53,086 nt of DNA, from the NCBI GenBank assembly GCA_021851865.1, contig JAJZBU010000016.1, positions 1 through 53,086 of the forward strand, written 5' to 3'. This document shows positions 45,289 through 53,086 of the stretch, piece by piece. Both the position numbers and the translations under genes were made by a program. Position 1 is the first letter of the stretch, and every line of letters starts with the position of its first letter. The notes under the pieces are model-generated. The model was given only the letters and a program-made list of their open reading frames with translations, was not told the DNA's origin and ran no database searches. Source of the DNA: Pseudomonadota bacterium (lineage in GTDB: Bacteria > Pseudomonadota > Gammaproteobacteria > Pseudomonadales > Moraxellaceae).

Positions 45289-46584
45289 ATGAGCGATGAT
45301 CGTAAGAGCAGGGACGACGGCAAACCCTTGTACTGTTCTTTTTGCAACAAGAGTCAGCACGAGGTGCGCAAGCTGATCGCAGGGCCTATGGTCTATATCT
45401 GCGATGAGTGCGTCGATTTGTGCAATGACATCATCCGCGAGCAGGTTCAAGATGACGGCGCGGAGAAAGGTGGCGAGGCTCTGCCGACGCCGCACGAGAT
45501 CAAGCATACCCTCGATGACTATGTCATCGGCCAGGATCAGGCGAAGAAGGTTTTGGCGGTGGCTGTGTACAACCACTACAAGCGCTTGCGCGCCGGCATG
45601 AAGAAGGCGCAGGCGCGAGGACACAGTCCCGACGTCGAACTGTCGAAGAGCAATATTCTGCTCATCGGGCCGACAGGTTCGGGCAAGACCCTGCTCGCCG
45701 AGACCCTGGCGCGCATGCTCAACGTGCCTTTCACCATCGCCGACGCGACGACTTTGACCGAGGCGGGCTATGTCGGCGAGGATGTCGAAAATATCATCCA
45801 GAAGCTGCTGCAAAAGTGCGACTATGACGTCGAGAAGGCGCAGCAGGGCATCGTTTACATCGATGAGATCGACAAGATCTCGCGCAAGAGTGACAACCCT
45901 TCGATCACCCGCGACGTTTCCGGGGAAGGGGTGCAGCAGGCTCTGCTCAAGCTCATCGAAGGGACGGTTGCCTCGGTGCCGCCGCAGGGTGGACGCAAGC
46001 ATCCGCAGCAGGAATTCCTCCAGGTCGATACCTCGAACATCCTCTTCGTCTGTGGTGGCGCCTTTGCTGGTCTGGAGAAGGTCATCCGTAGCCGTCATGA
46101 GAAGGGGGGTATCGGCTTTGGCGCCCAGGTCAGTAGCCGCGATGAGGCAGGTGACGTCGGTGAGACCCTGCGTGGCGTCGAGCCGGAGGATCTGATCAAG
46201 TTTGGGCTGATCCCTGAGTTCATCGGTCGTTTGCCGGTCATCGCCACCCTCGGCGAGCTGAGCGAGGAGGCCTTGATGCAGATCCTGATCGAGCCGCGCA
46301 ATGCCTTGACCAAACAGTACACCAAGCTGTTCGAGATGGAGGGCGTCGATCTTGAGTTCCGTGAGGAGGCTTTGCGTGCTGTCGCCAAGCGTGCCATGGA
46401 GCGCAAGACCGGAGCGCGTGGTCTGCGCTCGATCATGGAGGCGACCCTGCTCGGCACCATGTATGACATCCCTTCGCTCACCGGCGTCGAGAAGGTGGTG
46501 GTCGATGAAGCCACCATTCTCGGCGAATCGGCACCTCTGCTCCTTTACGGTCCGCAGGAATCGCCGCGCGCCCTGCCGGAGTGA
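45289..46584 (+). CDS. clpX: ATP-dependent unfoldase ClpX
   Basis: 431 residues. N-terminal C4 zinc finger (YCSFCNKS and CDECVDLC), AAA+ module with Walker [18 protein letters not shown], Walker [12 protein letters not shown], and the IGF loop that docks on ClpP ([10 protein letters not shown]-type segment: [11 protein letters not shown]). Recognises and unfolds tagged proteins and feeds them to ClpP. Start at ATG rather than the TTG one codon before. Followed by its own terminator. Confidence 0.98.
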   Translation: MSDDRKSRDDGKPLYCSFCNKSQHEVRKLIAGPMVYICDECVDLCNDIIREQVQDDGAEKGGEALPTPHEIKHTLDDYVIGQDQAKKVLAVAVYNHYKRLRAGMKKAQARGHSPDVELSKSNILLIGPTGSGKTLLAETLARMLNVPFTIADATTLTEAGYVGEDVENIIQKLLQKCDYDVEKAQQGIVYIDEIDKISRKSDNPSITRDVSGEGVQQALLKLIEGTVASVPPQGGRKHPQQEFLQVDTSNILFVCGGAFAGLEKVIRSRHEKGGIGFGAQVSSRDEAGDVGETLRGVEPEDLIKFGLIPEFIGRLPVIATLGELSEEALMQILIEPRNALTKQYTKLFEMEGVDLEFREEALRAVAKRAMERKTGARGLRSIMEATLLGTMYDIPSLTGVEKVVVDEATILGESAPLLLYGPQESPRALPE

Positions 46585-46590
46585 TGACGA

Positions 46591-46620
46591 GCCCCCTTCT
46601 CAGGATGGAGGGGGCATTTT
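46591..46620 (+). terminator. Terminator after clpX
   Basis: GCCCCCT (46591-46597) pairs with AGGGGGC (46609-46615), followed by ATTTT. Seven bases past the clpX stop. Confidence 0.8.
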
Positions 46621-46632
46621 CGGCGGGAGGCT

Positions 46633-46659
46633 CTTGTAAATCGGGCCCGTGCCCCTCAT
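46633..46659 (+). promoter_or_regulatory. Sigma-32-like promoter of lon
   Basis: CTTGTAA (46633-46639, one mismatch to CTTGAAA) and CCCCTCAT (46652-46659, imperfect), 12 bases apart, after the clpX terminator and 55 bases before the lon start. lon is a heat-shock gene in E. coli. Weaker match than the clpP site. Confidence 0.42.
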
Positions 46660-46714
46660 TGCTATGTCCATGAAGCCACCGTTTCCATATCCGGTCGGCG
46701 CGAGGAGCGAATCC

Positions 46715-49114
46715 ATGTCGATACAATTGGAGCTGCCACTTCTGCCTTTGCGGGACGTGGTCATCTATCCGCATATGGTCATGCCCCTGTTCGTCGGTCG
46801 GGAGCGGTCCATCCATGCTCTTGAAGCGGCGATGGCTGCCAACAAACAGGTTTTTCTGGTGGCGCAGCGTGACGCTTCGGATGAAGATCCCGAGCGGGAG
46901 GGACTCTACGAGGTCGGTACGATTTCGACCATCCTGCAGCTGTTGAAGTTGCCGGATGGCACGGTCAAGGTGCTCGTCGAAGGCGGTATGCGCGCGAGCC
47001 TTCTTGATCTGCAGCAGGCACAGGGCTATGCCTTGGCGCAGGTGGAGCGGCAGGAGATGCCGGCGCTGCCCGAAGGTGAGCCGGAGGCCCTGGCGGCGAC
47101 CTTGCTCGAGCAATTTGGCAGTTACGTCAAGCTGTCGAAGAAAATCGCTCCGGAAGTGCAGAGCTCGGTCGCTTCCATCGAAGATCCCAGTCGTGTCGCC
47201 GACACCATCGCCGCGCATTTATCGCTCAAGCTGGAAGAAAAGCAGTCGCTGCTTGAGCAGATCGCCCTCGATGCGCGCATCGAACATCTCCTTGGCATCA
47301 TGGAAGCCGAGATGGAGTTGCTCAAGGTAGAGAAGCGCATCCGTGGTCGCGTCAAAAAACAGATGGAGAAGAGTCAGCGCGAGTACTACCTCAATGAGCA
47401 GATGAAAGCCATCCAGAAAGAACTGGGGGAGCTCGATGAGGGGCACAATGAGCTGGCCGATGTGCAGTCGCGGATCGAAGCGGCGGGTATGCCGGTCGAG
47501 GCGCGTAAAAAAGTCGACGCCGAGATGCGCAAGCTGCGCATGATGTCGCCGATGTCGGCTGAGGCGACGGTGGTGCGCAGCTATATCGATTGGATGCTGC
47601 AGGTGCCATGGAAGAAACGTAGTCGTGTGCGCATCGATCTCAAGGCGGCGCGTGAGCTGCTCGATCGCGATCACTACGGACTGGATGAGGTGAAGGAACG
47701 CATTCTCGAATATCTTGCGGTGCAGAGCCGGGTCAAGCGCATGCAGGGGCCCATCTTGTGTCTGGTCGGTCCGCCGGGGGTCGGCAAAACCTCTCTTGGA
47801 CAATCGATCGCTCGCGCCACGCACCGTGAGTTCGTGCGCATGGCGCTTGGCGGGGTGCGTGACGAGGCGGAGATCCGTGGTCACCGCCGCACCTATATCG
47901 GATCCATGCCGGGGCGTCTGATTCAGCGCCTGAGCAAGGTCGGGGTGCGTAATCCGCTGTTCCTGCTCGATGAGGTCGACAAGATGGGCGTCGACATGCG
48001 TGGGGACCCGGCGTCGGCTTTGCTCGAGGTCCTCGATCCTGAGCAGAACAAGGCGTTCAATGACCATTATCTCGAGGTCGACTACGATCTGTCCGAGGTC
48101 ATGTTCATCTGTACCGCCAACTCGATGAATATTCCCGGCCCCCTGCTTGATCGCATGGAGGTCATCCGTATTCCGGGATATACCGAAGACGAGAAGATCC
48201 ATATCGCGCGCCGCTATCTTCTGCCCAAACAGTTGCAGAAAAATGGCTTGCGCGCAGGCGAGCTCAGCGTCGATGACGAAGCCCTGCGGGCGATGATCCG
48301 CTATTACAGCCGCGAAGCCGGTGTGCGCGCGCTCGAGCGTGAGATCGCCAAGATTTGCCGCAAGGTGGTCAAGTCGGCGGCCCTGTCGCCGCAGCAAGGC
48401 AGCCTGTGTGTCGGCGTCGATCAGTTGGAAGATTATCTCGGTGTGCGCCGGCACAGTTTCGGCCGGGCGGAGGAGGAGGATCAGGTCGGGCTGGTGACGG
48501 GACTGGCCTGGACGGCGGTCGGCGGTGATACCCTGACCATCGAGGCGGTGGCAACGCCCGGCAAGGGGCGCGTGCTCAAGACCGGTTCTCTCGGTGACGT
48601 CATGCAGGAATCGATTTCGGCAGCCAGCACCGTGGTGCGGGCGCGTTCACGTCTCCTGGGTATCCCGTTGACTCTGCATGACAGTCGTGATCTGCACGTC
48701 CATATCCCCGAGGGAGCCACCCCCAAGGATGGTCCTAGCGCTGGCATCGCCATCTGCACCGCCATCGTCTCGGTACTGACCGGCATCGCCGTGCGAGCCG
48801 ACATCGCCATGACCGGCGAGATCACCTTGCGTGGTCAGGTCCTGCCCATCGGCGGACTCAAGGAAAAATTGTTGGCAGCGCACCGGGCCGGGATCAAAGA
48901 AGTGCTCATTCCGGAAGAAAACATGCGCGACCTCAAGGAAGTGCCGGACAATATCAAGCAAGATCTGCTGATCCATCCGGTCAAGTGGATTGATCAGGTG
49001 CTGTCTCACGCTCTGGTGCGGCCCCTGCAGCCTTTGGTTGAAGAGGCCTTGGAGGTCGAAACACCAGCGGCTGTGGTCGAGAACGAGGATGACGAACGTC
49101 TCAAAACGCACTGA
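46715..49114 (+). CDS. lon: ATP-dependent protease Lon
   Basis: 799-residue cytoplasmic protease for misfolded and regulatory proteins. LON substrate domain from MSIQLELPLLPLRDVVIYPH, AAA+ core with Walker A VGPPGVGKTSLGQSIA and FLLDEVDKMG, and the protease domain with catalytic Ser675 (KDGPSAG) and Lys718 (LKEKLLAAH), spaced 43 residues apart as in E. coli. Start with GAGGAG upstream; the frame continues 22 codons back but that part lacks family homology. Followed by hupB. Confidence 0.97.
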   Translation: MSIQLELPLLPLRDVVIYPHMVMPLFVGRERSIHALEAAMAANKQVFLVAQRDASDEDPEREGLYEVGTISTILQLLKLPDGTVKVLVEGGMRASLLDLQQAQGYALAQVERQEMPALPEGEPEALAATLLEQFGSYVKLSKKIAPEVQSSVASIEDPSRVADTIAAHLSLKLEEKQSLLEQIALDARIEHLLGIMEAEMELLKVEKRIRGRVKKQMEKSQREYYLNEQMKAIQKELGELDEGHNELADVQSRIEAAGMPVEARKKVDAEMRKLRMMSPMSAEATVVRSYIDWMLQVPWKKRSRVRIDLKAARELLDRDHYGLDEVKERILEYLAVQSRVKRMQGPILCLVGPPGVGKTSLGQSIARATHREFVRMALGGVRDEAEIRGHRRTYIGSMPGRLIQRLSKVGVRNPLFLLDEVDKMGVDMRGDPASALLEVLDPEQNKAFNDHYLEVDYDLSEVMFICTANSMNIPGPLLDRMEVIRIPGYTEDEKIHIARRYLLPKQLQKNGLRAGELSVDDEALRAMIRYYSREAGVRALEREIAKICRKVVKSAALSPQQGSLCVGVDQLEDYLGVRRHSFGRAEEEDQVGLVTGLAWTAVGGDTLTIEAVATPGKGRVLKTGSLGDVMQESISAASTVVRARSRLLGIPLTLHDSRDLHVHIPEGATPKDGPSAGIAICTAIVSVLTGIAVRADIAMTGEITLRGQVLPIGGLKEKLLAAHRAGIKEVLIPEENMRDLKEVPDNIKQDLLIHPVKWIDQVLSHALVRPLQPLVEEALEVETPAAVVENEDDERLKTH

Positions 49115-49150
49115 AATCCTGCGTCATGCTACGTCGTTCAGGCTGTTGGC

Positions 49151-49180
49151 TTGACAGCTTCGCGGCATGGCGAGTATAAA
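49151..49180 (+). promoter_or_regulatory. Sigma-70 promoter of hupB
   Basis: TTGACA (49151-49156) and TATAAA (49175-49180), 18 bases apart. The message would have an untranslated leader of about 75 bases before the GTG start. Confidence 0.75.
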
Positions 49181-49262
49181 ATGCAGCTTCGCCCTCGCCA
49201 CGTTTACTCGTGCCGAGAGTCCACAGAATATAACAAGCCGATATCCAGCTAAGGGGATAGAT

Positions 49263-49538
49263 GTGAACAAGTCTGAACTGATCGATGCAATTGCAGCAAG
49301 TGCCGAACTATCCAAGGCGGATGCAGGGCGTGCCCTCGATGGGTTGATTGGCGCGGTGACCGGAGCTCTGAAAAACGGTGACGCGGTGACCCTCGTGGGT
49401 TTCGGCTCCTTTCAGGTGAAGGAACGCGCGGCGCGCACCGGACGTGATCCGCGTTCGGGCAAGGAGATCGAGATCGCTGCCAGCAAGGCGCCTTCGTTCA
49501 AGCCGGGCAAAGGTCTCAAAGACGCGCTCAACGCCTGA
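49263..49538 (+). CDS. hupB: DNA-binding protein HU-beta
   Basis: 91 residues; nucleoid protein that bends DNA without strong sequence preference. [20 protein letters not shown] start, central [20 protein letters not shown] arm, [13 protein letters not shown] end. Start codon is GTG with AAGGGGATAG upstream. Place after lon and before ppiD is the usual gammaproteobacterial order and distinguishes it from hupA. Confidence 0.96.
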   Translation: MNKSELIDAIAASAELSKADAGRALDGLIGAVTGALKNGDAVTLVGFGSFQVKERAARTGRDPRSGKEIEIAASKAPSFKPGKGLKDALNA

Positions 49539-49591
49539 TCGGGCGACAAGATCGGCAAGGCGGGTCCAACGGTGGCCCGCATCGCGACAAG

Positions 49592-49620
49592 AAGCGCACC
49601 GACCGGGTGCGCTTTTTTTT
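49592..49620 (+). terminator. Rho-independent terminator after hupB
   Basis: AAGCGCACC (49592-49600) and GGGTGCGCTT (49605-49614) with a 4-base loop and T8. A second GC-rich repeat (CGGG...CCCG, about 49561-49579) precedes it. Confidence 0.93.
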
Positions 49621-49640
49621 GAATCGGCATGGACAGGTCT

Positions 49641-51554
49641 ATGGAAAAGTTTCGTGAGATGATCCGCGGTTGGCTCGGCTACACCTTGCTGGCCTTGTTG
49701 ATGGTGCCTTTCATGTTTTTTGGCATCGAAAGCTATTTCACCAGCGCTGGGCACGACAACACGATTGCTACGGTCAATGGTGAGAAAATCGACCGCCATG
49801 AATTCGAGCAGATCTTTCAGCAGCAGCGCCAGGCGATGCTGGAGAAGATGGGGCCTGACGCCGACCCATCGCAGCTCGACAGCAAGAAATTGCGCCAGCA
49901 GGTGATGGATGCCCTGACGCATCGTCAGTTTGAAGTGCAGGGCGCGCGCGCCATGGGGCTCGATTTCCCGCAGTCGCTCGCTTGGCAGATGCTCGGCAGT
50001 CAGCCCGTCTTCCAGAAAGATGGCCATTTCGACGCTGCGATCTTCAAGCAGTTTTTGCAGCAGCGTGGTTATACCGAGCAAGGTTTGCTGCATGACATCC
50101 AGATTGGTGGCACCCTGTCACAACTGGAATCGGGGATGGCGGCAGGTTTTGTGACGCCTGAAGAAGTGAATCGTCTGCTGGCTCTCGATGGTCAGTCGCG
50201 TGACGCCGACTATCTCATCCTGCCGAATCAGGCCCTGGCGACGCGGGTGACGATCAGCGCACCGCAGATTCAGGATTATTATCAGCAGCATCTGAAAGAC
50301 TTCATCGCGCCTGAACAGGTGTCGCTGTCCTATGTTGAACTGCGCAAGAGCGACTTTCTTGCGCAGGTTCAGGTCAGCGATGATGACCTGCAGAAAGCCT
50401 ATGCCGACTTCACCAAGGCCCAGTCGGGCAAAGAAATGCGGCATGCCGAGCACATCCTGATCAAGGTCGACGACAAGACGACGCCGGCACAGGCTCTCGC
50501 CAAGATTCAGGCGATCGCAGCTCAGCTGGCTGCTGGCGCGAACTTTGAGAAACTGGCGCGCGAGTATTCCCAGGATGAGGGCTCGGTGGCCAGCGGCGGT
50601 GATCTCGGCACGGTGCCGCGCGGTGAGTTCGTGCCCGAGTTCGATCAGGTCCTCTTCTCGCTCAAGCCCGGCCAGGTCTCGGCGCCGGTGAAGACGCGTT
50701 TTGGCTACCATCTGATCAAGCTCATCGCCATCGAAGAGCCGAAAGTACCGCCTTTGGCCAGCATCGCTGATCAGTTGCGGCAACAGGTGCGGGAACAGAA
50801 GGCGGCACAGAAATTCGCTGAGCAGGTCAATACGATCAATGACGATATGTATGAGGCGGCCGATCTCAAGGATCCGGCAGCCAAATACCATTTACCGGTG
50901 CAGGCCACGGCGCTGTTCAGCAGCGGCCAGGGCACGGGGATCGCCAGTGATGCGAAAGTGCGCGCCACGGCTTTCTCCGATGACATCCTCAAAGATGGCA
51001 AAAACTCGGCGGCTATCGAGCTGAACAAGGACGATGTCGTCTGGGTGCATTTGGCGCAGCATCAGCCGGCTTACCAGCGCACTTTGGCGCAGGTGACGGA
51101 TGCCATCCATGCCACCTTGCTGGCCCAGGCCGAAGCCGCCGCTGCCAAGACGCAGGTGGCAGCGTGGGCGAAAGAGGTGCAGGCTGGACAGGACATCACC
51201 GCCCAGATCCAGGCCCTCGGCGTGCATTGGGTGCACCAGGATGCGATCACCCGTACGACGGCTCTGCCCGATCCGGAACTGTTGCGCGCCATCTTCTGGA
51301 CCCCGCGTCCGGCGGCTAAGCCGAGCGTGCAGGCTGTCCCTCTGGCTGCGGCGAGTGCGCTCGTCGTCTTACGCGCTGTGCATGATCATCCCGCCAGTGC
51401 CAGCCATCTCGATCCTGTCCAGGTGACGAGCATGATGGACAAGGCGATGTCGGCGCAGAATGAAGCTGATTTGGTCAACGCTCTGCAGGCGCGCGCCAAG
51501 ATCGTGATCACGGCGAATGGGCAGCAATTGCTTCAGCAAGGTGCGGCCAACTGA
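49641..51554 (+). CDS. ppiD: Periplasmic folding chaperone PpiD
   Basis: 637 residues. An N-terminal membrane anchor (GYTLLALLMVPFMFFGI) tethers the protein to the inner membrane, a SurA-like chaperone region follows (about 40-190), then a parvulin domain (MRHAEHILIKVDDKTTPAQA through the RFGYHLIKL end), and a second long helical chaperone region. PpiD assists proteins leaving the Sec translocon. Start at ATG 49641 after GGACAGG; ATG at 49629 is an alternative but abuts the hupB terminator. Last gene of the proteostasis block. Confidence 0.95.
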   Translation: MEKFREMIRGWLGYTLLALLMVPFMFFGIESYFTSAGHDNTIATVNGEKIDRHEFEQIFQQQRQAMLEKMGPDADPSQLDSKKLRQQVMDALTHRQFEVQGARAMGLDFPQSLAWQMLGSQPVFQKDGHFDAAIFKQFLQQRGYTEQGLLHDIQIGGTLSQLESGMAAGFVTPEEVNRLLALDGQSRDADYLILPNQALATRVTISAPQIQDYYQQHLKDFIAPEQVSLSYVELRKSDFLAQVQVSDDDLQKAYADFTKAQSGKEMRHAEHILIKVDDKTTPAQALAKIQAIAAQLAAGANFEKLAREYSQDEGSVASGGDLGTVPRGEFVPEFDQVLFSLKPGQVSAPVKTRFGYHLIKLIAIEEPKVPPLASIADQLRQQVREQKAAQKFAEQVNTINDDMYEAADLKDPAAKYHLPVQATALFSSGQGTGIASDAKVRATAFSDDILKDGKNSAAIELNKDDVVWVHLAQHQPAYQRTLAQVTDAIHATLLAQAEAAAAKTQVAAWAKEVQAGQDITAQIQALGVHWVHQDAITRTTALPDPELLRAIFWTPRPAAKPSVQAVPLAAASALVVLRAVHDHPASASHLDPVQVTSMMDKAMSAQNEADLVNALQARAKIVITANGQQLLQQGAAN

Positions 51555-51562
51555 CAGGCTAT

Positions 51563-51590
51563 CCCCCCCGGCTACGCATGGCCGGGGGGG
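51563..51590 (+). terminator. GC-rich hairpin after ppiD
   Basis: CCCCCCCGGC (51563-51572) pairs perfectly with GCCGGGGGGG (51581-51590). It starts nine bases after the ppiD stop. No T tail, but a second hairpin CCCCCTG/CAGGGGG follows at about 51603-51628. A likely transcript end. Confidence 0.6.
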
Positions 51591-51655
51591 GAAGCTCGAT
51601 TCCCCCTGACATGGATGTGAGCAGGGGGCTTGATGGCGTCAGGGATGTTTGATCG

Positions 51656-52238
51656 GTGAGTCGGCGCGGCGGGTGGCCACCGCCCATCCTGCAGCATATC
51701 GAGATGCTGGAAGCCCAAGTCGCAACACTGGATGCGGAACTGGCCGAGCAACTGAGGCCCTGGCAGGCAAGGTCTGCAACTGTTGCAGACCTTGCCGGGT
51801 ATCGATGCGCCAGGAGCGGCCTTGCTGCTGGCAGAAATAGGCGGCGACATGCGCTGTTTGGGTTCGGCGGAGCGACTGGCCTCTTGGGCCGGCATCTGCC
51901 CGGGCAACAACGAGAGTGCCGGAAAACGCAAGAGCGGTCGCATCCGTCAGGGCAATTTGTGGCTGAAACGATTGCTCTGCGAAAGGGCGCAGGCGGCGGC
52001 ACGGACGCGCTGCAGTCTGAAAGCCAAATTCGAATCGCTGAGCGCGCGCAAAGGCTACAAGAAATCGGTGGTGGCCTTGGCGCATAAGATGTTGCGCATC
52101 ATCGATGCCATGTTGAGCAAGAACCAGCCCTACCGCGATGCCAGCGTCAATGACGAAGAGCTCATGGTCGAACGCAATGCCCCACGCTGGCTCAAGATGC
52201 TGGGCAAGTACGGCTATCTGGCGCCTCAACAAGCCTGA
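51656..52238 (+). pseudogene. Truncated, frameshifted IS110-family transposase
   Basis: The C-terminal part of an IS110-type transposase (transposase_20 domain). Frame one encodes ILQHIEMLEAQVATLDAELA (from about 51690); after a one-base shift near 51770 the next frame continues LQTLPGIDAPGAALLLAEIG, then AGICPGNNESAGKRKSGRIR with the serine-bearing motif typical of the family, and ends KYGYLAPQQA. The N-terminal DEDD nuclease domain (about 150-200 residues) is missing: an in-frame stop lies just upstream at 51650. So it is both truncated and frameshifted, and inactive. The frameshift coincides with a perfect inverted repeat. About 210 bases without a gene follow before hicA. Confidence 0.88.
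51766..51796. repeat. Perfect 14-bp inverted repeat at the frameshift
   Basis: GGCAAGGTCTGCAA (51766-51779), loop CTG, TTGCAGACCTTGCC (51783-51796). The right arm encodes the conserved LQTLPG; the left arm lies where the frame breaks. This suggests the left arm was copied from the right by a template-switch event. Confidence 0.85.
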
Positions 52239-52449
52239 TCGCATCAGGCGCCATGACAAGACGCAGGCCTATGGACTGATCAGGAGTCCACGGGCGGTAT
52301 TGCTCTGAGGTCCGTGGTGTTTTCACGGTAATGCGGGTGAAAGCACTGCGATCTCCGGTGTGGCGTGGACACACGGATATGCCGAGCGGCGGCAAAGTGT
52401 TTGATAGCACGTTCGCTTTATGAGCTATCGCTTGTGATATCATTGCGAC

Positions 52450-52704
52450 ATGAACAGCAAGCATAAAAAGACGCTTGAGTCGATCTTCGCTAGCCCGGTC
52501 AACGGCAATCTGGAGTGGGATCGCATCGAGGCGTTGCTTGTCGCGGCAGGGTGCCGTGTCATCGAGGGAAGCGGATCGTCAGTGACATTCGAGAAAGACG
52601 GGCTGCGTGCCTACTTCCACCGGCCTCACCCGCAGAAAGAAGCCTTGAAATATCGCGTCAGACTGGCGCGGGAGTACCTGGAAAAGATTGGAGTGACTCC
52701 ATGA
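52450..52704 (+). CDS. hicA: HicA-family toxin
   Basis: 84 residues with the double-stranded RNA-binding-like fold of HicA mRNA interferases: TLESIFASPVNGNLEWDRIE, EALLVAAGCRVIEGSGSSVT, YFHRPHPQKEALKYRVRLAR and EYLEKIGV. The catalytic histidine sits in the HRPHP segment in this subgroup. It cleaves mRNA when not bound by HicB. Its stop overlaps the hicB ATG by four bases, toxin first, as is usual for hicAB. Confidence 0.9.
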   Translation: MNSKHKKTLESIFASPVNGNLEWDRIEALLVAAGCRVIEGSGSSVTFEKDGLRAYFHRPHPQKEALKYRVRLAREYLEKIGVTP

Positions 52705-53003
52705 ACAACGTGATGACTTACAAGGGCTACGCCGCCAGCATGACCTATGACCCGGACGACAAGATCCTGGTTGGGCGTGTGCTGGACATCGCCGACATCA
52801 TCGGCTTTCACGGGAAGTCTGTGGCTGAGTTCGAGGCGGCATTTCATGAGGCGATCGATGACTACATCGACGCTTGCGCGAAACTCAAACAACAGCCAGA
52901 AAAGCCGGCCTCCGGCAAACTGATGTTGCGGATCGACCCCAGCATTCATGCTGCGGCGACTAAAGTGGACCCGTCAGTCAAGACAGTTTTTCACCGAGTT
53001 TAA
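52701..53003 (+). CDS. hicB: HicB-family antitoxin with altered C-terminus
   Basis: 100 residues. N-terminal HicB fold is intact: MTYKGYAASMTYDPDDKILV, VLDIADIIGFHGKSVAEFEA, AFHEAIDDYIDACAKLKQQP. The DNA-binding C-terminal part begins normally (SGKLMLRIDPSIHAAATK) and then changes to VDPSVKTVFHRV before the stop, where family members continue with about 20 residues of ribbon-helix-helix (GKSLNQW-type). The DNA from about 52967 onward looks unrelated, so the gene was probably cut by an insertion or rearrangement. Toxin binding may survive; operator binding is likely lost. Confidence 0.85.
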   Translation: MNNVMTYKGYAASMTYDPDDKILVGRVLDIADIIGFHGKSVAEFEAAFHEAIDDYIDACAKLKQQPEKPASGKLMLRIDPSIHAAATKVDPSVKTVFHRV

Positions 53004-53086
53004 GCTGTCTTCACGACTTCATGCGCAGCGGAATGGCGCTGCCCCACTGTCGGCGACAGCGTCTTGCTGCCGACCGTATTTGTCCA
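53004..53086. other. Foreign-looking tail at the window edge
   Basis: After the shortened hicB the sequence starts near 52967 with AAGTGGACCCGTCAGTCAAG, then CAGTTTTTCACCG, resembling the end of an insertion sequence. Short open frames run to stops on the minus strand. No transposase can be identified in the 80 or so bases available. Confidence 0.35.

Noticed and set aside
46649-46714. Upstream extension of lon (22 codons)
   Set aside because: It has no family match and no ribosome site, while the ATG at 46715 has GAGGAG and the standard Lon start.
47219-48454. 411-codon minus-strand frame opposite lon
   Set aside because: Lies wholly within lon, which has all catalytic residues; no independent evidence.

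Overview
The window is an ordinary chromosome segment from a gammaproteobacterium of fairly high GC. Two blocks with the gene order known from that class support this: pheT-ihfA-MerR regulator-tRNA-Pro at the left, and tig-clpP-clpX-lon-hupB-ppiD at the right. Adjacent rapA and rluA, as in enteric bacteria, and an ETF/ETF-QO set agree. I cannot name the genus from sequence alone.

Layout. 1-3222: end of pheT, ihfA, a MerR-type regulator, tRNA-Pro(GGG) and tRNA-Lys(UUU). 3241-5175: a LysR regulator divergent from an aldo/keto reductase. 5426-15888: a ten-gene chemosensory operon in one direction: cheY, a STAS protein, cheA, a large receptor with near-identical HAMP-like repeats, cheW, cheR, cheB, cheD, a bacteriohemerythrin and a second short-input receptor. 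16047-25257: two alpha/beta hydrolases, a patatin lipase with DUF3336, an odd inner-membrane or exported protein, an M16C metallopeptidase and a 7TM diguanylate cyclase. 25313-31495: a dead TnpB fragment, ssb, a hemerythrin-like protein, a Tim44-like protein, a methyltransferase, ETF-QO, DUF1285 and an unknown protein. 31466-34894: rapA and rluA. 34992-39649: a MarR-controlled tripartite efflux operon (outer-membrane factor, EmrA, EmrB). 39875-41186: a TetR regulator and a lipoprotein. 41359-43073: etfBA. 43158-51554: the proteostasis block. 51656-53086: accessory end with a broken IS110 transposase and a HicAB toxin-antitoxin pair whose antitoxin is cut short.

How the genes work together. 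The chemosensory operon holds all parts for signalling and adaptation except CheZ, with a seven-ligand hemerythrin suggesting an oxygen or redox input. Its CheA carries, between the P2-like region and the dimerisation helices, one clean copy and one decayed copy of the LG-containing motif known from MshEN c-di-GMP-binding domains. The protein at 18828-19643 has the canonical 24-5-24 arrangement of that motif, placed before a signal anchor. A diguanylate cyclase lies nearby. These are the most interesting observations here. etfBA and ETF-QO together pass electrons from acyl-CoA and related dehydrogenases to quinone. clpP and lon both have sequences resembling sigma-32 promoters.

Limits: gene calls rest on reading protein motifs by eye. 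No database or structure search was run. Starts were chosen from ribosome binding sites and family length, and several upstream start codons were rejected for that reason.
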